The notes below the pieces were generated by a model. That model made no database searches, was not told the DNA's origin, and saw nothing but the letters and a program-made list of their open reading frames with translations. Of a stretch of DNA of 64,000 nucleotides, positions 48,701 to 59,890 are shown in pieces; the first letter of the stretch is position 1; every line of letters begins with the position of its first letter. Source of the DNA: Isochrysis galbana (taxonomy: Eukaryota > Haptophyta > Isochrysidales > Isochrysidaceae). The translations under genes and the position numbers were made by a program. The stretch is from assembly GCA_018136815.1 (NCBI GenBank), contig CM030933.1, positions 5,844,282 to 5,908,281 on the forward strand. The letters run 5' to 3'.

Positions 48701-51234
48701 CACGGCCGACGCAATCGCGAGCTTGGCCCTTTCGTCGGTGATATGGGCGCGCTGTAGACCACCGAAAGATCCCTGGATGCCGGCACCGACAGTGTCAGCA
48801 TGGATCGATCGGTTGAAGTTGCCGGCCTCCTTGGTTGGCACGAATGCCTTGGTTGACGCTGCTGCGGTCCCTACGTCGTCATCCATCGTGTGTGGCAAGA
48901 TGGGAGGGGAGAATCCATCGGCGTCTACGATGCCGGCTGTCCGCCCGAGGTCTTCAAGGTCTTCGCCTATCTCACCCCACGAGGCATTCTGGAGGAGCTC
49001 ATCAAGCGACTTGCGCAACCGACGCTCGCGCTCGATGGCTGCCCTGAGAGCGTCCTCTTTCTTTTTCAGCTCCTTAGCCCAATCCTGCTTGCACGTGGAC
49101 AGCTCGCGGCGCGCCATGTTGACCATTTGGACGGCTTCCATATACTCCTCAGGCGAGGTCGCCTTCTCGGGCGCGTCGGTGTGCCCGTTGCTCGTCATAA
49201 GTCGAGATGACCCGGCCGCGTTGTACGCACCAACTGCACGCTTATCTCCGGCCTGCGTCTCGCCTGTTGCGGGGTCCGTACCCTTGGCGGTGGCTGTTGT
49301 TGGCCACTCCGAGCGCTTGTGAGGCTGCTCCGCGTCAAAGTTCTCGGCAGCCTCAAGCCACGAGTTGTTGCGCCGTAGCAGAGGCTTCTTTGGCCTGGCC
49401 TCTTCGTGTAGGTCGCTCGCGCGTGTATCGTCAGCGTCGACCTTTGCCTGTGGCCACGTAAAGGTAAGCGGCGGCGTATTTGTCGCCACCGTCACACCCG
49501 CTAGGGTTTGATCCATGCGGACGTTTTTGTTGCTCTTCTTGCGCTGCTCCGAGGGTGGCTCCGTGGAGTTCTGCTTCTTTGAGCGCTCCACGGGCTCCGC
49601 GAGCACGCTTGGCGACTGCTCTGCAGCTTGGGTCTCTTTCGCCGCGACCTCGGCGCTCGTCCGAGCGTTCTCGAGGTCCTTTCGCAGTTGGGCTTCACGA
49701 GCCGCCGCCGCCGCAATCTCAATGGCCGAGGCACGCCGTTCTGCCGACCACCGTTCCTCAAGCTCCCGCATGTCCCGCTGCATTACCAGCACCGATTCAG
49801 TCGTACGTACCGCCTCCGTGTGCACCGCCTCCACGTTGAGCCGCGCCTTGGTGTCGACGACAGCCCCCTCGAGCGTCGCAACAACCCCCTCTGCCTTGGC
49901 GCGGCAGGCCGACTCGCTCTCAAGCAGCTCCTTTAGCTTAAGGATCTCAGCCGATGCGCGCTCCTCCGCCTGAACACGCTCTCGCTCAGCGTCGCTGCCG
50001 GCAGCCTCAACATAAACCACCTTCTCCACCTCGCGGTCCTTGTAGATGATCTTCTCGACCTCAACCTCCACCTGCACCTCCTTGATAACCTCGTTGACGA
50101 CCTCCTTCACTACCTCCTTCACTACCTCCACCACTTCGGGCTTGCGGAAAGTCTGCTCTGCCTCCGCCTCTGACGCCCCCGCCATACTCGGCTTGCGCCG
50201 CAGAGCGCTGCGCGCCGCGTCGCGCTCGCTCGAGGCGGTCTGCGCTTCTGCCACAGCTGCAGCCACAGCCTGCGATGAGCTGGCTAGCTCGCGCTCGAGG
50301 CGCGAAACGTCCGCATCGCGCGCCTTCTTGACCTTCTCAAGCGCCTCACTAACGGAAGAAAAGCCATCCCTGGCCTCATCTCGCTGCTTGGTGAGAGTCG
50401 TGATCTGGCTACGCAGGCGCGCTACCTCCTCTCCCGCCATGCGGCCCTGCTCCTCTACTTGTTGCATCAACGTTTGAACCTCCATCTGCAGCTCAATCGA
50501 ACGCCCCGCCGTCTCCTCGAGCGAATTCTTGTCGTCCACCAGCTGACGCGTCGTCGCAACCATGCGGTCGTGCAACCGCTGCAGTAGCTGCCCTGTCCTA
50601 GTGTGGGCGTTGAGCAGCCGGCCGAGCGACGCATCTGCTCTCCTACCGACGCCTAGCGTGCCTTGAAGGTCTACATCGGGCGCTTTGGCAGTCTCCTCGA
50701 GCCACTTCTCGACGCCTCCGATGAGCTCGTTGCCCTGTGCGGCAACACAAGGGGGAAATGAGCAATACTCGAGAGGTAAGTCTTTCTCGTCCGCCCTTCC
50801 CCCAGCCACCACGTGGGAGGCATGGGGCGAGCGCGTGGCAGCGGCGGCGCTGCTTGGCATGATGGATTCACCGCGTGATTGGTGGCTTCAAGGTGGGCGG
50901 AGGCGTCCTTGAGTTTCTTCCCTTGGATATCCATGTGCATCTTACGCGCCGACATGTCCAGCTCGTCTGCGAACATGCCCTCGAAGACCGGCTCCTCACC
51001 ATCGGCCCTCTGCGCGAGCCCATGCTCGCTATCATGCTGGCTCACAATACCGTTGAGGTGCTTGACAGTCTCCTGCATCGACTTCCACTGGATGGAGGCG
51101 AAGCTGATCATCTCCCCGCCGCGTAGAAAGGCGGGAGATGGGTATGCAACCCTCGATTGCGGCAAAGGCGGCGCTGTCGGCCTCCTGGCGGGGATTGAGG
51201 ACGAGAGAGAAGGCGCGCACGACGAGGCAGGCAT
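45761..51234 (-). CDS. Giant coiled-coil protein
   Basis: Two exons, 51234-50872 and 50734-45761, with a 137-nt intron (GTGAAT...GCACAG). Both sides are in phase 0, joining LEATNHA to GNELIGGVEKWLEE; 1778 residues. I take the start at ATG 51234 (MPASSCAPSLSSSIPARRPT), although ATG 51111 (MISFASIQWKSMQETVKHLN) is a good alternative because the upstream part is low complexity. From about residue 150 to 1350 the sequence is almost continuous heptad-rich Ala/Glu/Arg coiled coil. Near residue 320 a (E)VVKEV repeat (EVVKEVVKEVVNEVIKEVQV, then EVEVEKIIYKDREVEKVVYV) is like beta-strand repeats in large protist cytoskeletal proteins. The C-terminal ~350 residues are Ser/Pro/Arg-rich disorder. A cytoskeletal, centriolar or cell-cortex scaffold is likely, but no family is recognised. 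Confidence 0.8.
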
Positions 51235-51316
51235 TGTGCGTGCGCCCGAGGCAAGCCCTCTTGCCCGTTCAGTGAGGATTGGAGCCTGCCCGTCCTTGCT
51301 CGCTCGCACGCGCGTG

Positions 51317-51347
<31 letters not shown>

Positions 51348-51700
51348 GCTCGCTCTCTCGCTCTCTATCGCTCGCTCCCTCCCTCGCTCGCTCGCTCGCT
51401 CGCTCTCTCACACTCTCGCTCTCGCTCGCTCGCTCTCTTCCCCTCTCCCCCCCTCAGTAGGCGGAGGCCATCGGCCCCCCAATCCTCTCTCTCCGACCCT
51501 CCCTCCCTCCCTCCCTCCCTCCCTCTCTCTCTCTCTCTCTCCCCCCCCCTCTCTCTCCCCCCTCCCCCTCCCCCTTCCCCCTTTTCGCTCCGAGATGAGA
51601 AAACACGCGGACCCCTTCTCTATTCTAAAGAGTAAAAAGCAGAGAAGAGAGAGAGCCGTTACGCCGCCTCCCCCCCGCTCCTCTCTGTTTTGCTGTTTTG
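51235..51700. promoter_or_regulatory. Pyrimidine-rich upstream region of the coiled-coil gene
   Basis: 51314-51440 is a (CT)n/(CTCG)n tract, and 51495-51580 is nearly pure CT/CCCT. A TTCTAAAGAGTAAA box lies at 51621-51634. GA-rich or CT-rich leaders also precede the genes starting at 15928, 24007 and 54932, so this may be a common 5' feature here. Confidence 0.35.
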
Positions 51701-51909
51701 CAGATCTGCCGATGGGGAAGCAGCCTGATTACACTTATGTAACTATCTGCACGGGGCCAAATGTGTTTTACAATGATGATATCTTAAGGTAGCGCGGCCA
51801 CCAACGATGCGCGGGGGGCGAGGCTCGGCCAAGGGGGCGCAAACAGAGAAAACCGCGGGGACCGTGCCCCCCCAGACAGCCAGACAACCACCATCGACGA
51901 CAAACAGCT

Positions 51910-52060
51910 AGGGCGGTCAAACAGGGGCTTTTTAACGGCTAGTAAGGGTTGGGCTGCATTTTTTGACCGTGGCGCGATGCCCACTAAAAAACCTCCCGGG
52001 GGGGCTACCTGACGCTACGAAAATCTTCGCCAAGAAATGGTGCGATTCGCTCCCCCTCTC
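51910..52060 (+). repeat. R6 repeat, copy 2
   Basis: Matches the reverse complement of 28370-28545: CTAGGGCGGTCAAACAGGG at the start, GCTTTTTAA, and CTACGAAAATCTTCGCCAAG near the end. Moderately diverged. Confidence 0.6.
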
Positions 52061-52394
52061 TCCCCCTCCGTCACGCGCGCTCACGCTCTACCCGTAAAGA
52101 ATGGGCGGTCGCGCCCGCGGAGGGATCGGTTCCTCTATCCTCTATATCTAAGCTACATTCGGCATTTGATTCCCGCCCGATGCAGCGCCGTGTCGGGCTG
52201 CCGACAGTCCGACCACCCCCTGACCCACTGGCATCATTGCCCGCGCAGCCCACCCAGCTTCTCAAAGCGCGCGCACGCGGCTACACTGGCTGCCACAAAC
52301 CCCACCCCGACCATCCCGACCCGCCCCTCGCAGGATTTGCCCTCACTCGAACTCGGCATCGAGAACCAGGACCAGCTCACCAACGCGGCCGTCA
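52061..52394. other. Spacer, weak exon-like frame
   Basis: A plus-strand stretch around 52335-52400 reads DLPSLELGIENQDQLTNAAV, which looks exon-like, but it has no start or family and runs straight into R7 sequence. It might be the remnant of a gene interrupted there. Confidence 0.3.
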
Positions 52395-52596
52395 CGGCGT
52401 GTGGAAACTTCCATGCGCACGCACGGCGTCCCCGCGGGGGGGCCGATACCTCATCATGCGCATACCGAAACCTTGTTATGCGCATCGGTGACGGCGTGCG
52501 GAAACTTCCATGCGCACGCACGGAGTCCCGCGGGGGGGACTCGCACGGCGTGCGCTTGACGAAACTTTCCACCCCGCGCATGTGATTGCCACTCAT
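52395..52596 (-). repeat. R7 repeat, degenerate inverted copies
   Basis: Contains two copies of GGAAACTTCCATGCGCACGC followed by ACGG and a CCCGCGGGGG box (about 52401 and 52501). In reverse complement this matches the 171-bp units at 59340-59890, including a GGGGGGCCGAT box. It lies just before the truncated copy of the MGQYF gene. The whole gene copy at 62089 is preceded by only one short piece of it (61965-61994). Confidence 0.6.
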
Positions 52597-53236
52597 CATG
52601 CGCACGGCGTGCACGCATCTGGAACTCCAGAGAGTCTTCTTCCTCCCAGGCATCTTTCCACACCTCGCTCTCCTCTTCCCCTCCTCCTCCACAAGCCTCG
52701 CTCCTTCGACATGGGCCAGTACTTTGTCTTCATCGCCAAGCGACTCGGTCACCGCACCTACGAGGAGATCCGCGCCCCAGCCTTCAAGTTCTGCGAACAC
52801 ATGGAGGAGGGCATGAGCGGCGCCATCCTGGCGATGCTGCTCGTCACAGCCTCTGGCATGGGCCGTGGGTGTGGAGACTTCCGCGTGGACCTGGCCAAGG
52901 AACGCTACCCGTCAATGTGGGCACTCATCAAGCCATACATGGGCCGTTGGTGCAAGGCAACCCTCATGCTCGTCGGCGACTACTCTGACGAGTACGACAA
53001 GATCCCAATCCCAAAGACCAGATACATTGGAGAGCAAGCCGCCGTCGCGTATCTCTGCATGGAATACATCACGGCGGTCGCGTACGCTGAAGCGGATCCC
53101 ATGGTGCAAGTGCGCCGAGCAGCTGGCAAACTCTTCATGCAGAACAAGGAGGCCGTCCTCGCACGCATCACGGATCTCGCCACCCAAGATCAGCCGAGCG
53201 ACATCGTCGCCTGCCAGAAGAACGACATCGAGAATA
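52597..53236 (+). pseudogene. Truncated duplicate of the MGQYF-family gene
   Basis: From ATG 52711 the sequence is identical for 525 nt (175 codons) to the gene at 62089. The 5' flank (52597-52710) also matches, apart from a 7-nt insertion in a pyrimidine-rich stretch. The match ends at IEN, where R2 copy 2 begins 14 bp later, so the last 17 codons and the stop are lost and the frame runs on into R2 sequence. Whether it is transcribed is unknown. Complete identity over the shared coding part means the duplication or a gene conversion is recent. See the entry at 62089 for the family. Confidence 0.85.
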
Positions 53237-53249
53237 TCGACGAGCCCTA

Positions 53250-54144
53250 CGCGCCCCCCCCTCTCCATCGCGGACACCCCCCGGGGTGGGCCCGTACAAT
53301 CAACCCCAGCCCCTGCCCTTTGGCAGGGGCTGGGCAATCAACACTCTGGCCCAGACCCCTAGTGGGCGCGGGCCGAGACTCGCACTCCCACGCCCAGCAT
53401 GGGCCTGCCCTCGAGCTGACTCCCCCCCCTCCCCTGGTCGCCAGGCATACAGAGGCCACTGGGAGGCTCCAATGGCCAGCGTGGCAAGCGTGGGAGAGGC
53501 AGGGGGGGCCAGGGGCTGAGCCCCAGCCTCCACTGCCCCCTGAGCTGCCCTTGCTGGCCCTCTGGGAGCCCCCAAAGGCCCTCTGAGAGCAGGCCGTGGC
53601 GCGCCGCATGGCGACGCGCCGCAGGGAGAGGGGCGGAGGAGAATGGAGAGAGGGAGAGGGGGGAATTTGCGCCCCCCCCGATGGAGTGCGGTAAGAAACG
53701 GGCCCCGTTTGCGTTAGCAAACGGGCGAAGGGGGGCGGCTGGCGACAGGAGGGGCGAGAAGAAGGGAGTGGCTCAAGACGTCCCTGTGGCAGGTATCGGG
53801 GGGCGCAGTCATTTATTTCTTCGAGGACTGCTCGCGGCGCGAGCTGTAAGGGCCGTTCTGCTTCACGACGAGAGGTCCCTCCCCCCCCCCCCGGTGTTTT
53901 TCCCCGGAGAGTCGGCCGGCGTCGACCGGTCCGCCTCAATGGGTTTTCCCTCATTGTAACTTGTGGGGAGTTATAATGTATAATGGGAGCCGGGGGTTTG
54001 CGAGGGGGGAGATTTGAAGGGATGCATTGGTGTATGTGTCTGTGCCATCACTTCAAGGCGTGCGGGCAAGTGCGCTGAGGGGTGTCGTGATAGTACCGGG
54101 TACCGGGCTAGTGGGAGTAGTGGTACTAACGCTCAGTTGTTTTA
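53250..54144 (+). repeat. R2 repeat, copy 2
   Basis: Almost identical to 18577-19457. Differences include a duplicated TAATGTA-type step near 53975 and a duplicated TACCGGG near 54097. It shares the same 3' end CAGTTGTTTTA and begins 14 bp after the break in the duplicated gene. Confidence 0.85.
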
Positions 54145-54157
54145 TTATATCTCTGGT

Positions 54158-54315
54158 CTCCGGGAAAAAGCATGGGGGGGGGGGGGGGGAACCTCTCGTC
54201 ATGAAAAGAACCGGCCCTTACATACAGCTCACAGCTCGCGCCGCGAGCTGTCCTCGAGAAATAAAAGACTGCGCCTCGGGATACCTGCCACCATGGTTCC
54301 CGTAGGTGCCCTGCT
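54158..54315 (-). repeat. R2 fragment, inverted
   Basis: Matches 3508-3655 on the same strand (TCCGGGAAAAAGCA, G run, ACCTCTCGTCA, CGGCCCTTAC, TCGAGAAATAA, GACTGCGCCTCG). It is an R2 piece in opposite orientation to the adjacent copy 2. The two form an imperfect inverted pair. Confidence 0.65.
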
Positions 54316-54931
54316 TGCGTTAGCGTTAGGACTTGGACTTATAGCTTATACTTATAGCGTCGTAGGACATCTTGTTAGCTAGCATCTAGCATTCCTAGCC
54401 ACATAACACCGGACGAGCCATGCGCCAACCGCGCACACCCCCATCGCGGGATAGGGGCTCCGTTGCTCCGTTGCCGTCGATGTGCTACGGTGCTACGGTC
54501 CCGCAGCACTAAGGTTATACGCCTAGGTTATACGAACACAACAATAAAACTGACGGTGACGGATGGACGGTACTCTTCACTCACTCTTCTCAGCAAGTAA
54601 ACAGACAGGAGCGCCCCCCACGCTCCCCCGGGTGGGCCCCCACACGAGAAAAGGAAAAGAGAGAGGAAGAGAGAGAGAGAGAGGAGGGAGGAATCGAGAG
54701 GGAAGTCTCCCTCTCTCCTCCCTCCCCAGTTAAACCAGTCAACGGCGCCCTCGCCGCCGGCTCGTTCGCGCGCGCTCTCTCCCCTCTCTCTCCCCTCTTT
54801 CTCCTCCCTCCCCTCCCTCCCCTCCCTCTGTTCTCTCCCCTTTCCTCGCTCTTCCCCCCTCTCTAAATCTCCTCCTCGCCTCCCTCGCCTCGAGACCGTG
54901 ATTGAGGATCTACAAGTGGAGAGAGAGAGCC
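54316..54931. other. Spacer and pyrimidine/purine-rich leader
   Basis: 54640-54720 is GA-rich and 54770-54895 CT-rich, directly before the next ATG, as with other genes here. No other feature. Confidence 0.35.
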
Positions 54932-57900
54932 ATGGCGAGCTGCGCGCGCCCAGCACCGCCGGCCGAGCGGCGGGGCGGTGCTCCTTCTCCGCGTGCGCAG
55001 CCCGTCACCCCGGTCGTCACCAAGCCCGTCATCATCAAGCGGGCCGTCTGGCCCTCTCGCATGCCGGAAGCGATGCGCGCGGCCGCAGAGAAGCAGCGTC
55101 ACACCAGTCGCCCCTCGAGCGCACGTATCGCCAAAACGGGTGGTGGAGGCGAGGCTGAGACACCGCGGCGGCCGGCGACAGCGTTCGTGAGCGGCACCAC
55201 GAGAGCTGTGCAGCTGCGCGAGCAGAGGCGGCAGATGGAACTGCAGCGCGCTGAGGACGAGGCTTTCGCGCTGTCGCGACCCGCGAGCGCACGGCCAGTC
55301 TACGGCTCACCGCGATCAGGAGCTGCGACATACGGAATGCCACCACGGCCCGCTTCGGCGCGAGACTCTGCTGCGGTGCCCTCTGTACCCTGTATTGACC
55401 CGACCGTCGCCCCACTCTGCTTTAGTGTGGCAGAGGCCCGCAAGCGGCTCGAAAAACTTTCGCACCAGATTGCAGCGTCGCCCGAAAACGGCGAACTCAT
55501 TGCGCAGAGGGCGGTGCTGTTGCGTCGTACCGGGGCGTTCCTGGAGGTGCGCTTGTCCCAGGTGGCGCGTGGGTAGGACGGCTCAGCACGGAAGGCTTTC
55601 GCCTGGAATGGTTGTTGTCGCTCGGGAATGGCTCCAGATTCATATTCACCAACACATTTCTACATGCGCATCACGGCCGTGATCCTTTGATCGCTCCTCG
55701 CCGCGACTCTTTCAGCTTAAGGGCCCGGTCGTGCATCTCGCATCTGGCGGGATAGCCCAGCTCGTACCGTCCTGGCCTCTCATTGTGTCTTGCTGAATAG
55801 CTTGAGACTCACCCCTCTGATCTCCTTCTCTCTGCCCAGGCGGTCGATGACTACTCCACTGTGGCCAGCCTCAAGAAACGGCAGGATGAGCAGGCCGAGA
55901 GGCAGCGGCAATACCGCAAGAAGAAACCGGGTGCGGCCGTCCGTCTGTTCGAGGACGTGCTACAGTCCGCCTCACAGTCGGCTGGAGCAATGGGGCTTGG
56001 GTTCGGCGGCGCACAAGCTGAGCTTCTAGGATCGGAGGCTGATGGCGCACATCACGTGGACCTGGGCGCATCTATGGGAGGTGAGATGGCTAGTATTGAG
56101 ACATCAAATTGCAGAGTCGGTGTCGTGAGTGAAAGCTGCGAGGCATGCCACAGCCGGGATGCGGATGAGGTCGGCAAGGCGCGACCGGCATTTGGGGTGA
56201 CAGAGACGAACTACCCCCCACATGCTTTTGATGAGCGGCCGGGCGAGGTGCTGCTGCAGCAGGCGCCCTTTCAGTCAGCGATTCCCGAGCCAGGTGCCCG
56301 TGAAGGCGTCGACGCCGGTGTAGAATCTCGCGTCAGCGAATCTACCACGACACTCAAGGACTCGGTGACATCTGAGCCTTACTACGCTGGTCTCGGATCG
56401 GAGCTCCCTGGGTCTTGGGGTAAGTACGTGCCCGTTTTTGAAGAAGACGCCTTTGTTGAGGAAGAGGGCATCTCGATCAACGCGAAACGCGAGCTAGAAG
56501 ACATGAGCAGGTTAGAAGAGCGTGATGCTATCTGGCGCGCCCTACGGGGAAGCGATCGTCGATTTGGTGGCATTTTCGCTGACCATGATGCGGTAACAGG
56601 GGGTGGCGGTAAAGCGAGCTCAGCCAATGAAGATCCCCCTGGCAACAACGGCCGCCAAGGCAGCCCCGAAGGCATGAAGATGAGCAGGGCGCAAAGGCTC
56701 AGGGAAGCCTTTCTGCTGCATGCCCATGTCAGGCAGCTCGAGCAGGAGTTGGCCGACGGAGAGACGCGTCAGGCAATGCGGGAACTTCCGGTTGCGCCGA
56801 AGCCGATTGCCGCGGCGCCCGTGAATGACCTAAACATTCGTCGGCTAGGCAGGGCAAGCCGTGGGACAAAAACTGACGATTTCCGGGTCGCTGCACGTGC
56901 AGCGGCTTACAACGGATCTTACAATGGGGCTTCCCGAGACATAATGGAAGTCATGTCCACAAAGATCGGCCAAATCACGCTCCTGCGCGCTGCCTCCGCC
57001 GAACCGGGGGAACGGGCATCGAAAGACCTCGAGATCCTCAATGCGGTCCTGCGTGGATCAATCCCAGCATTGCGCGCCTTCACGGACGAAGGCCTCTCGC
57101 ACCTCACACAGGCTGCCACATTCCATACCGTAGACATCAACACTTTGCTGTTGTGTGAAGGAGACCCGCAGCGCAGTGTCTACTTTGTACTTGAAGGGCT
57201 CGTCGCCATGCGGCACGCACGCGCCAACAGCAACTCGACGGCGGCAACTACCACAGTGTCCACCAAACGCCAGGGAATGCACTTCGGCTCCTTCCAGCTG
57301 ATGCGCCCGACCCCAACGCCATCTCCATGCTCCGCATTGACGCTCGAGCGATGCCTGCTGCTCCGTTTCGACGAGGCACAAATCGTGGATGCTCTGGTAA
57401 CACAGGAGAGGCTACAATGCGCGGCAGGCCAGCTGCTCCACCCTCTCGGATCCCTCCACGCGCGGATGCGTTTCCTGGCGTCGATGCGCCTTTCTCATTC
57501 GCTCTCGTGGGAGCAGGCGCTCTCTCTCGCAGCTCTCCTTCAGCCGCGCACCTACGCACGCAACCAGCCAGTGGTAAGGCAGGGTGAGCCGGCGACCGGC
57601 TTATACATCATCGAGTCTGGGCGATGCGTCTCGCACCGCGATGTTGAATTTGAGAGCGAAGCTGCTTCGCGGGGAGAGGACGAGGACGCCGGCGGCGGCG
57701 GTGGCGGCGCCGTGACGAAACGTGTCGACGCGGACACGCTGGTGGCGCGTGATATTTTTGGTCATGAGTCAATCCTTTCCCATGGCGACCAAACCGCGAG
57801 GCATGTCCTTACATATGTTCCCACGACTGCAGAGCTCCACTTGCTCTTCTTGCCAAGGCATGAATACGTGCTCAATAAGTCCTTGTTCTCAGAGCACGCC

Positions 57901-58023
57901 ATGCGAGAGCTGAAGCTCGGCTACCGGTTGCAGGCAAGCGACGAGTTACTTCGTAGGAGACATATCATGACCGCCGAGTGGGAGGTGGCGAAAGGGAAAT
58001 ACGTTGACCAGGTGGGAGCATAG
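54932..58023 (+). CDS. Protein with two cyclic-nucleotide-binding-like domains
   Basis: Two exons, 54932-55546 and 55840-58023, with a 293-nt intron (GTGCGC...CTGCCCAG), phase 0, joining TGAFLE to AVDDYSTVASLKKRQDEQ; 932 residues. The N-terminal ~600 residues are basic then mixed, with SARP/RPASAR repeats and helices. Residues ~605-730 form a first CNB-like domain (TFHTVDINTLLLCEGDPQRS, VYFVLEGLVAMR). Residues ~746-885 form a second (YARNQPVVRQGEPATGLYII, ESGRCVSHRDVEF, DIFGHESILSHGDQTARHVL). The phosphate-binding cassette, usually FGE-L-A-L...R-A, reads FGHESIL...ARHV in the second and is not clear in the first, so ligand binding is doubtful. Similar two-CNB proteins occur in cilia and in protist signalling. 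The ATG is in AGCCATGGC, a good context. Confidence 0.8.
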
Positions 58024-58183
58024 ACCTACTGCATTTGGTGCCCAACCCAACTTTTGAATGCCTCTTACACGAGTGCGAAGCTCGCCCGCCTTCTTTTCGG
58101 TTGCGCCACGCGTGATGAGAAGCCTGTCTTTCTGGCCTCTCCATGTCAGTCGCTCTCATTCACGTTCCCACGTATCATAGGTC
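58024..58183. promoter_or_regulatory. Short intergenic region
   Basis: 160 bp between the CNB-domain gene and a same-strand small frame. No clear signal. Confidence 0.25.
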
Positions 58184-58582
58184 ATGGCATCTGCCAACGC
58201 CAAAGCGTCTATTGCCATGGAGCGCATCGGCCGGTACACTCGCCGCTCTGCTCGAACCCATTCCTCACAGCAATCGCCTCGAGTTCCCGACTCGCCCGCA
58301 GGCGCAAAGGTACCGCAGCCGCTCCTCACTCCCCGGCAGCAGGAGCAGCTGGAATTCTCCGCACGCGTCCGTAAGGAGAATGCCGCGCTGCAAGAGCGTA
58401 TTGCGCAACGACGGCGTGGCGGGCGTCCTTCTCGCTATTCCATAGATGGTCAAATGGAGGACTCGCGCAGAGGGGACATGAAGCGGCACGAAGTCATCCG
58501 GCTTGCGGTGGAGCGCAATAAGGGTGAGGAGCACCTCAGCCGGGCCGGCGGTTCTCACGTCTCCAGCAGCCCTCGACGATGA
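58184..58582 (+). CDS. Short basic hypothetical protein
   Basis: 132 residues, intronless: MASANAKASIAMERIGRYTR, a Ser/Pro linker, a helix LTPRQQEQLEFSARVRKENA followed by ALQERIAQRRRGGRPSRYSI, and a second helix DMKRHEVIRLAVERNKGEEH. The helical segments have a leucine/arginine pattern suggesting a short coiled coil. It follows the CNB-domain gene in the same direction by 160 bp. I recognise no family. An overlapping frame on the other strand is also open, so this is moderately supported. Confidence 0.45.
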   Translation: MASANAKASIAMERIGRYTRRSARTHSSQQSPRVPDSPAGAKVPQPLLTPRQQEQLEFSARVRKENAALQERIAQRRRGGRPSRYSIDGQMEDSRRGDMKRHEVIRLAVERNKGEEHLSRAGGSHVSSSPRR

Positions 58583-59339
58583 CGCACATAACCCTCGAGG
58601 AATTGCAAAGTGGGCTGATGCCAGATGCAACGCTAGACAGTGGGAGGATGGAGTTTTGACCACGGAACCCGGAATGAAGGGGTAAGTGACGGTGGAGGAC
58701 GTGCCGGTGCGCTTTGGTGATTGTGGTCGAGGCAAATGTTGATGTATGCCTCGCCGTGGGTCGTGGGCCCATTTTTTTTGGTATGGGAGGGCAGGCAGCT
58801 AGAAACTAGGAAAACGATTATTTGATCGTCTGAATGAGTAGTGCAAACTTGTACTACGTACTACTTTTGTTGCTAATGCCAAAAAACCCTTACTAAAGAC
58901 TTCTTAATGTTCTCGCCCCGCGCGCGGCCTTGACTCCCTAGCTTGCAGCCACGCCCGTCCCCCTCTCACCCCTTCTCCTACCTTGCGGCGCGTCTCTCTT
59001 CCTCTACTTAGGGGCTCGGATCATGGGGATTTCGGGGGGAGGCGAGGCAATAAGCAATAAGCGTTCACTTGCCCCCGGGCGCGAAACGGAAGACACTTTC
59101 TAAGAATAGAACGTGTGCCGCATGGAATGGGGAATGGTTCTCCCGATGTACACGCCTAAGAATAGAACGTGTGGAATGGCTCTCCCGATGCTCACCACGA
59201 TGATTTCAAAATAGTATACCTGTGCAAATAGGATCAGGTGTCGTTCCGTCAATTGTGGGACATCAGTCGAATTGAGCGATCAAATGTCCACAGTTATTTA
59301 AAATTAAATAAGGGCTAGCAGTGCGTGGGGATAACAACT
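58583..59339. other. Spacer with a small duplication
   Basis: 59099-59145 and 59156-59195 repeat a CTAAGAATAGAACGTGTG...GGAATGG..CTCCCGATG unit. No gene is supported. Confidence 0.4.
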
Positions 59340-59890
59340 TTCTCTGCCTTTCCCGCGGTGCATGTTCCCCCGCGGGGACGCCGTGCGTGCGCATAAACGC
59401 TCTTCCTCTGAGGCCGACAACTACACAAACATGCAGTTTAATGAATAGTATCCACTGAGCACCACTGTGCACGCCGTGCGCATTGGGCACGGCGCGGTGT
59501 CCCCCCCCCCGCGGAAACGCCGTGCATGCGCATGGCGATTTTTCCCATCTGCGTGCCGCCTAAGGCGCACAATTACGTAAATGTGCAGTATAAGAGATGT
59601 TTCGTTACGCAGCACGTGTGATGACTTGCAATCACAATGTGCACGCCGCGCATGGGCACGGCGCGATGTGCATCGGCCCCCCGCGGAGACGCCGTGCGTG
59701 CGCATGTCGACTTTTTCCCTCTACGTGCCGCCTATGGCGCACAATTACGTAAACGTGCAATATAAGAGATGTTTGTTACGCAGCACGTGTGATGGCTTGC
59801 AATCACAATGTGCACGCCGCGCATGGGCACGGCGCGATGTGCATCGGCCCCCCCGCGGGGGCGCCGTGCGTGCGCATAGCAACTTCCAGG
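59340..59890 (+). repeat. R7 tandem array, 171-bp unit
   Basis: Units start at about 59467, 59638 and 59809 with TGTGCACGCCG(T/C)GCG(C)AT. The first two are complete (171 bp each) and the third partial, and a diverged partial unit lies at 59360-59466. Each has a CCCGCGG box followed by CGCCGTGCGTGCGCAT, then TGCCGCCTA(A/T)GGCGCACAA and TTACGTAAA(T/C)GTGCA(G/A)TATA. The unit is full of short palindromes (CCGCGG, TGCGCA, TACGTA). Open frames across it are by-products of the repeat. Not coding. Confidence 0.8.

Noticed and set aside
47367-49322. 651-codon plus-strand open frame
   Set aside because: It is antisense to the coiled-coil gene. Its Ala/Ser/Arg composition is what the complementary strand of an Ala/Glu/Arg coiled coil gives.
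52510-53586. 358-codon frame fusing MGQYF sequence to R2 sequence
   Set aside because: The C-terminal half is read from a repeat that is non-coding elsewhere (18577-19457), so it is a read-through by-product, not a fusion protein.
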